Shown piece after piece: positions 32,775 to 36,304 of a stretch of 36,304 bases of DNA (position 1 is its first letter; each line of letters opens with the position of its first letter). This DNA comes from Candidatus Goldiibacteriota bacterium (GTDB taxonomy: Bacteria; Oederibacteriota; PGYV01). Position numbers and translations under genes: made by a program. Where the stretch lies: positions 1-36,304 of the forward strand of contig JAFGWA010000025.1 of NCBI GenBank assembly GCA_016937715.1. The letters are read 5' to 3'. Below the pieces are notes generated by a model. It ran no database searches, was not told where the DNA came from, and saw only the letters and a list, made by a program, of their open reading frames with translations.

Positions 32775-33348
32775 GCAGAAACAGATAAAATACGCTTTAA
32801 AATTTAAGCGCGGCGGTAATATTCTTGAACTTGGAAGCGGTAAAGGCGAATTTTTGGATTGCTGTAAAGATGCCGGTGTTAAGGTAACGGGTGTGGATCA
32901 TTACGCCGATAAATCGGACAGAAGGATAATTAAAAGCGACGCGCGTGCTTTTTTAAAGAAGGCAAAAAAGAACTCTTATGACGGCATTTATGCAAGGCAT
33001 TTTGTGGAACACTTTGAGGCTGATGGCCTTATAAATATTTTTAAGATGGCAGAAAACGTTTTAAAAAAAGACGGGGTATTTTTAATGATATTTCCCAATT
33101 TAAGAAATATTCATGTTGCAACCTATGAATTCTGGAGCGACCCCACGCACGCAAGGCCGTACACCGGCGAAGCGCTGGCTGTCCTTTTGGATAAGGCCGG
33201 TTTTAAAATTAAAGAGCACGGCCCTGATGCTGACAGCTGGGATAATTCGCCGTTTAAAAATATTATCAGGGGGTTAAGGGCGTTTTTAAGCGGGGTAAGG
33301 ACAGCTCCCCCGGATTATTATATATACGCGGTTAAAAAGAAATCCTGA
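32764..33348 (+). CDS. SAM-dependent methyltransferase (class I)
   Basis: The 194-residue protein has motif I 'GNILELGSGKGEFLDCCKDA', the acidic 'VTGVDHYAD' end of strand 2, 'YDGIYARHFVEHFEADGL' and 'VLKKDGVFLMIFPN'. This is the UbiE/Methyltransf_11-like fold, common in polysaccharide clusters where it methylates sugars or glycan ends. The ATG at 32764 is preceded by AAAGGAGA; a TTG one codon earlier is less likely. It overlaps the glycosyltransferase by 11 bases, so it belongs to the same transcript. Confidence 0.9.
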   Translation: MDNKQKQIKYALKFKRGGNILELGSGKGEFLDCCKDAGVKVTGVDHYADKSDRRIIKSDARAFLKKAKKNSYDGIYARHFVEHFEADGLINIFKMAENVLKKDGVFLMIFPNLRNIHVATYEFWSDPTHARPYTGEALAVLLDKAGFKIKEHGPDADSWDNSPFKNIIRGLRAFLSGVRTAPPDYYIYAVKKKS

Positions 33349-33427
33349 TTTTAATATAATCTTACGGTATTCAATAATTAAGAAATTATGATATAATCTT
33401 TTAAACGTTATAACAGCGGGGGTTATT

Positions 33428-34423
33428 TTGCTTCACGAGGCAAGGTATTACCAGAAGGTACCGGTATTAAAGACAAGGTGCGTGCTTTGCCCGCACAGAT
33501 GCCTTATTTCCAAGGGAAAGACGGGTATCTGCGGGGTAAGGTCAAACATAGACGGGGTGTTGTACTCCAAAATTTACGGGGAAGTCACATCTTATTCGGA
33601 TGATCCTGTTGAAAAGAAACCTTTATATCACTTTCTGCCCGGAAAAAACATATTCTCAATCGGCTCGTGGGGATGCAACTTTAAGTGCACTTTCTGCCAG
33701 AACTGGTCAATTTCGCAGCGCAGGGATATTGATACGGAACACTTTGAAAAAGAAGATATTGTCAATATCGCTGTCAGCCATAATTCTGCGGGCATAGCGT
33801 ACACATATAATGAACCTTCCATATGGTATGAATTTGTGTATGACACCGCCGTGCACGCGCGGGAAAAAGGGTTAAAAAATGTTCTTGTAACAAACGGGTT
33901 TATAAGCGAAGAACCGCTTAAAGAATTGCTGCCGCATATTGATGCCATGAATGTGGACCTGAAAGCGGGGTCAGAGATGTTTTACAGGGAAGTGTGCGGC
34001 GGGCAGATAGAACCGGTTATGAGAACCATAAAAATGGCATATGAAGCGGGCGTTCACGTGGAATTAACCACGCTGGTTATTCCCACGTTAAATGACAGGG
34101 ATGATATTGACCAGATTGTGGAATGGGTGGCGTCTGTATCCCCGGAAATCCCGATTCATTTCTCGCGATATTATCCGCAGTATAAAATGGATATTGACCC
34201 GACTTCAATTGAATTGCTTCAGGAAGTATACAATAAGGCGAAACAGAAACTAAAGCACGTTTATCTTGGAAATGTTCCAAAAGACGCGGGCGGCTGCGAC
34301 ACGTTCTGCGCCAACTGCGGCGAAAAACTTATTGAACGAGATATGTATGATGTAAAAATATTAAAACTGACCCCCGAAGGCAATTGCGGAAAATGCGGAA
34401 CGAGGCTTAAGGGAGTGTTTTAG
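33428..34423 (+). CDS. AmmeMemoRadiSam-type radical SAM enzyme
   Basis: The 331-residue protein has the family hallmarks: N-terminal Cys cluster 'CVLCPHRC' and 'GICGVR' (Cys18, 21, 25, 35), then the radical SAM motif Cys83-x3-Cys87-x2-Cys90 in 'SWGCNFKCTFCQNW'. 'AYTYNEPSIWYEF', 'NVLVTNGFI' and 'DAMNVDLKAG' follow. The family is widespread in archaea and bacteria next to AMMECR1 and Memo-like genes, but neither is seen here. The C-terminal 45 residues add a zinc-ribbon-like tail ('CANCGEKL', then 'CGKCGTRL'). TTG start with a Gly-rich AGCGGGGG site; TATAAT at 33392-33397 is a possible -10. Confidence 0.93.
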   Translation: MLHEARYYQKVPVLKTRCVLCPHRCLISKGKTGICGVRSNIDGVLYSKIYGEVTSYSDDPVEKKPLYHFLPGKNIFSIGSWGCNFKCTFCQNWSISQRRDIDTEHFEKEDIVNIAVSHNSAGIAYTYNEPSIWYEFVYDTAVHAREKGLKNVLVTNGFISEEPLKELLPHIDAMNVDLKAGSEMFYREVCGGQIEPVMRTIKMAYEAGVHVELTTLVIPTLNDRDDIDQIVEWVASVSPEIPIHFSRYYPQYKMDIDPTSIELLQEVYNKAKQKLKHVYLGNVPKDAGGCDTFCANCGEKLIERDMYDVKILKLTPEGNCGKCGTRLKGVF

Positions 34424-34949
34424 AGGCTTGGATGCTTAGACGCTTAGATGCTTGGTGAAAACAGCAAAATATAACAGTAAAACATAGCAGAAAAAACATT
34501 GAGGGGTGTTTTTATGAATATGTATAAGGAATTGTATGTTTGGAAGGAAAGTGTTGAATTGATAAAAAATGTATATAAGAAGGCTGCTGGTTTGCCTAAA
34601 AGTGAAGAGTTTAACATGAAACAGCAGCTGAAAAGATCGGTGGTTTCAGTTGCGTTAAACATAGCAGAAGGTAAAAACAGGAGGTCTTCAAAAGAATTTG
34701 CCTCTTTTCTTACGGTATCAGTCGCATCTTTGGCCGAAGTTGATTCAGTTTTGTGTATATGCGAAGAACTTGAAATGGTCAAATGTGATATGACATTACA
34801 TGAACAGATTGAGGTTTTAGGAAGACGTATTAATGCGTTGAAAAACAAAATCTGCAGGAGTATTTAATTTGAAAAAAAGTATTATCGAAGCATCCGGATG
34901 TGGTATCAACCAAGCATCCAAGCATCTAAGCATCCAAGCATCCGGTTAT
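34423..34949 (+). mobile_element. Octamer-array element E5 carrying a four-helix-bundle gene
   Basis: The left arm (34423-34454) overlaps the last base of the upstream stop codon and reads GAGGCTTG, GATGCTTA, GACGCTTA, GATGCTTG. The right arm (34886-34949) reads CGAAGCAT, CCGGATGT, GGTATCAA, then CCAAGCAT twice, CTAAGCAT, CCAAGCAT and CCGGTTAT, the inverted counterpart in perfect register. One gene (34514-34867) fills the interior. The octamers differ from those of E1-E4 but share the pattern GA-x-G. Calling it mobile is my inference from the inverted arms and repeated architecture; no insertion-site duplication was checked. Confidence 0.65.
34514..34867 (+). CDS. Four-helix-bundle protein, 23S rRNA intervening-sequence family
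   Basis: The 117-residue protein belongs to TIGR02436 (S23/IVSP), related to the Avd accessory protein of diversity-generating retroelements. The core 'KQQLKRSVVSVALNIAEGKN' followed by 'RRSSKEFASFLTVSVASLAEVDSVL' is unmistakable; it starts with 'MYKELYVWKESVELIKNVY'. Avd forms a positively charged pentameric barrel that binds RNA and a reverse transcriptase; whether this paralogue does so is unknown. No reverse transcriptase or 23S rRNA is in the window. I chose the ATG at 34514 because GAGGGGTG lies upstream. Octamer arrays flank the gene on both sides. Confidence 0.93.
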   Translation: MNMYKELYVWKESVELIKNVYKKAAGLPKSEEFNMKQQLKRSVVSVALNIAEGKNRRSSKEFASFLTVSVASLAEVDSVLCICEELEMVKCDMTLHEQIEVLGRRINALKNKICRSI

Positions 34950-34952
34950 TAA

Positions 34953-35534
34953 ATGCAAAACTTAATTCTTGCTTCAACATCCCCAAGGCGGAAAGACATA
35001 CTAAAACAGTTTGGCATTAAGTTTAAGGTAATGGCGCCTGATGCCGATGAGGATGCAATAAAAAAATCATTGAAAACAGACAACCCTTACGAGATTGCAA
35101 ATATCATAGCTTACGAAAAAGCAAAGTCTGTCCTGTCTAAAGTTAAGAAGGGGATTATACTGGGTTCCGATACTATTGTGGTGCTTAAAGGCGAGATTCT
35201 GGGCAAGCCGCGGGATAAAAAGGACGCCATAAGGATACTGTCAAAGCTAAGTTCAAATACGCACTCTGTTATAACTTCAATCGCGTTAATTGACGCGCAG
35301 ACAGGCAAATCAGTCGTAACATACGATGAATCAAGGATTTATTTTAAAAAGATGAGCCCGACTGCGGTTAGAAAGTATATAGATGAAAACCACGTGCTGG
35401 ATAAGGCAGGGGCGTATGCAATACAGGAAAACTCCGACCCGTTTGTAAGGAAGTTCACGGGCAGCTATTATAATATCGTGGGCCTGCCGATAGAGAAACT
35501 GATGAAAACACTTAAGATGTGGAGCCAAATTTAG
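34953..35534 (+). CDS. maf: Maf-family nucleotide pyrophosphatase
   Basis: Maf proteins hydrolyse (d)NTPs, mostly pyrimidine or modified nucleotides, to monophosphates, and affect septum formation. The 193-residue product starts with 'ILASTSPRRKDIL' and has 'ILGSDTIVVLKGEILGKPRD', 'SNTHSVITSIAL' and 'GAYAIQENSDPFVRKFTGSYYNIVGLP', all core motifs. The Ser/Thr-x-Ser-Pro-Arg-Arg signature is at residues 8-13. The ATG lies only three bases after the last octamer of element E5, and no Shine-Dalgarno site is visible, so the element may have replaced the native leader. Confidence 0.95.
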   Translation: MQNLILASTSPRRKDILKQFGIKFKVMAPDADEDAIKKSLKTDNPYEIANIIAYEKAKSVLSKVKKGIILGSDTIVVLKGEILGKPRDKKDAIRILSKLSSNTHSVITSIALIDAQTGKSVVTYDESRIYFKKMSPTAVRKYIDENHVLDKAGAYAIQENSDPFVRKFTGSYYNIVGLPIEKLMKTLKMWSQI

Positions 35535-35694
35535 AAAAGCCGAGGGACGGATGCACGGAGGGACAGAGGGACGGAAGTATTAAGAACATGAGGGACGGAA
35601 GGTCGGATGCACGGAGGGACGGAAGTAGTGAAAAAACGAGGGACGGAAGTATTAAGAACATGAGGGACGGAAGTGAAATCGAACATCTTAAGTT

Positions 35695-35730
35695 CTGGTA
35701 GACGCGGGTCTTTAGCCCGCGGTAGTTGAA
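35695..35730 (+). repeat. Dispersed hairpin repeat, copy in E4
   Basis: CTGGTAGA is followed by stem CGCGGG/CCCGCG (35703-35721) and GGTAGTTGAA. It is nearly identical to the copies at 22701 and 26661. It lies between the left octamer arm and the 3' end of the reverse-strand gene; the remaining 50 bases hold nothing I recognise. Confidence 0.75.
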
Positions 35731-35779
35731 ATGGTCTTTAATGGTTAAATGAATAGGGGATAAAATTTACAGATAACCA

Positions 35780-36136
35780 TCAATTACATTTGGATGCGAG
35801 ACTTTTACGGAAAGAATTAATTTTTCTGCTTAGCACATCTAATTTATTCCGTAATTCATCATTTACTTTTATATAACCTAATTCTTCGGATAATGTCAAG
35901 ATTGCTTCCACTTCGGATATGGAGCCTGATGAGATTGAAAGAAAATGCAGGAAGTCTTTACCGGTTTTCCTGTTTTTTCCTTCGGCGATATTAAGTGATA
36001 CGGATACAACGGCCCGTTTTAATTGTTGTTTAAGGTTGTATTCTTCGGTTTTAGGAAGTAAGTCTGCCACTTTGTATATGTCTTTAACTAATACAATACT
36101 TTCACGCCAGATAATTAAATCTCTAAAAACATTCAT
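35780..36136 (-). CDS. Four-helix-bundle protein, 23S rRNA intervening-sequence family, second copy
   Basis: The 118-residue paralogue of the protein at 34514 is on the opposite strand. Shared features are the start 'MNVFRDLIIWRESIVLVKDIY' pattern, the core 'KQQLKRAVVSVSLNIAEGKN' and the 'ISEVEAIL...EELGYI' helix. The two copies are clearly homologous but not identical, so they are not a recent duplication. The ribosome site, GAGGGACAGAG just before the ATG, is itself an octamer of the repeat family. It is the only convincing reverse-strand gene in the window. The function is unknown; family members occur as insertions in 23S rRNA genes and as Avd in retroelements. Confidence 0.92.
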   Translation of the reverse strand: MNVFRDLIIWRESIVLVKDIYKVADLLPKTEEYNLKQQLKRAVVSVSLNIAEGKNRKTGKDFLHFLSISSGSISEVEAILTLSEELGYIKVNDELRNKLDVLSRKINSFRKSLASKCN

Positions 36137-36304
36137 CTCTGTCCCTCTATGTTTTATATGTTTTTTAAATCTTATTTTTGTTTTGTCTTAAGTCCCTTAC
36201 TTTCGTCCCTCTGTCCCTCGGGTTTAAAAACCTTCCGTCCCTCTGTGCATCCGACCCTCTGTCCCTTGGGTTTAAAAACCTTCCGTCCCTCTGTGCATCC
36301 GACC

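Larger units (their letters stand above)
35542..36304 (+). mobile_element. Octamer-array element E4 carrying a reverse-strand four-helix-bundle gene
   Basis: The left arm (35542-35677) has 17 consecutive octamers in register, starting seven bases after the maf stop. A 24-base unit of GAGGGACG, GAAGTATT and AAGAACAT is visible twice. The right arm starts with CTGTCCCT at 36139. It resumes at 36203 and runs at least to the window end, with a 48-base unit (CGGGTTTA, AAAACCTT, CCGTCCCT, CTGTGCAT, CCGACCCT, CTGTCCCT) repeated in part. A four-helix-bundle gene and one hairpin repeat lie between. The right end is cut by the window. Mobility is inferred. Confidence 0.65.

Noticed and set aside
35519-35701. 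Forward 60-codon frame over the left arm of E4
   Set aside because: It overlaps the end of maf, starts at a GTG with no ribosome site, and is only the translated repeat.
34423-36304. Diversity-generating retroelement
   Set aside because: The four-helix-bundle proteins resemble Avd, but no reverse transcriptase, template repeat or variable repeat is visible in the window.
1-36304. tRNA or rRNA genes
   Set aside because: I found no cloverleaf-like T-loop (GGTTCGANTCC) context and no rRNA-like stretch on either strand by eye; a tRNAscan run would settle it.

Overview
The window looks like a chromosomal segment of an uncultured Gram-negative-type bacterium. Most genes are on the + strand and are tightly packed. 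Moderate GC, frequent TTG/GTG starts and good Shine-Dalgarno sites are seen. Lipoproteins, an AsmA-like protein, an M23 peptidase and glycosyltransferases suggest a diderm envelope. PyrR attenuation and a PyrK/PyrD type B pair resemble Firmicutes but also occur in several candidate phyla. No rRNA or tRNA is present, so I do not name a taxon.

Layout. 1-2.45 kb is an AT-rich block: an RDD-protein fragment and three unrecognised small membrane proteins. 2.5-5.8 kb holds a GNAT acetyltransferase, a YgiQ-type radical SAM protein and an RluA-type pseudouridine synthase. 5.9-9.7 kb holds a LacI-like sugar-sensor domain without its DNA-binding part, an octamer-repeat element, and a family 3 glycoside hydrolase fused in frame to a GIY-YIG nuclease domain. 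9.8-14.2 kb holds two lipoproteins, two tandem paralogous membrane proteins, a YefM/YoeB-type toxin-antitoxin pair and a small release-factor-like protein.

14.4-24.6 kb is a pyrimidine operon: promoter, PyrR-binding leader, terminator, then pyrR-pyrB-pyrC-carA-carB-pyrK-[repeat element]-pyrD, followed by an M23 peptidase. It covers UMP synthesis from bicarbonate to orotate; pyrE and pyrF are not in the window. 24.8-33.4 kb holds tyrS, a Nudix hydrolase, an EndoQ-type PHP endonuclease, an AsmA-like protein, a LOG protein, a HAD hydrolase, two glycosyltransferases and a methyltransferase. 33.4-36.3 kb holds an AmmeMemoRadiSam-type radical SAM enzyme, Maf, and two four-helix-bundle (23S rRNA intervening-sequence type, Avd-related) genes.

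The most unusual signal is a set of intergenic elements built from tandem 8-bp units in strict register (7-bp units in two cases). In the five octamer elements a left array faces an inverted right array. Two octamer elements enclose a four-helix-bundle gene and three enclose only a short spacer. One heptamer element is an uninterrupted array with partly inverted ends, and the other has a single arm. Most begin within a few bases of an upstream stop codon; one has extended a Nudix reading frame and one splits the pyr operon. I propose a family of small mobile or templated repeat elements linked to the four-helix-bundle protein, with array-only derivatives. A second dispersed family, a hairpin with conserved flanks and exchangeable stems, is nested in or near several of them.
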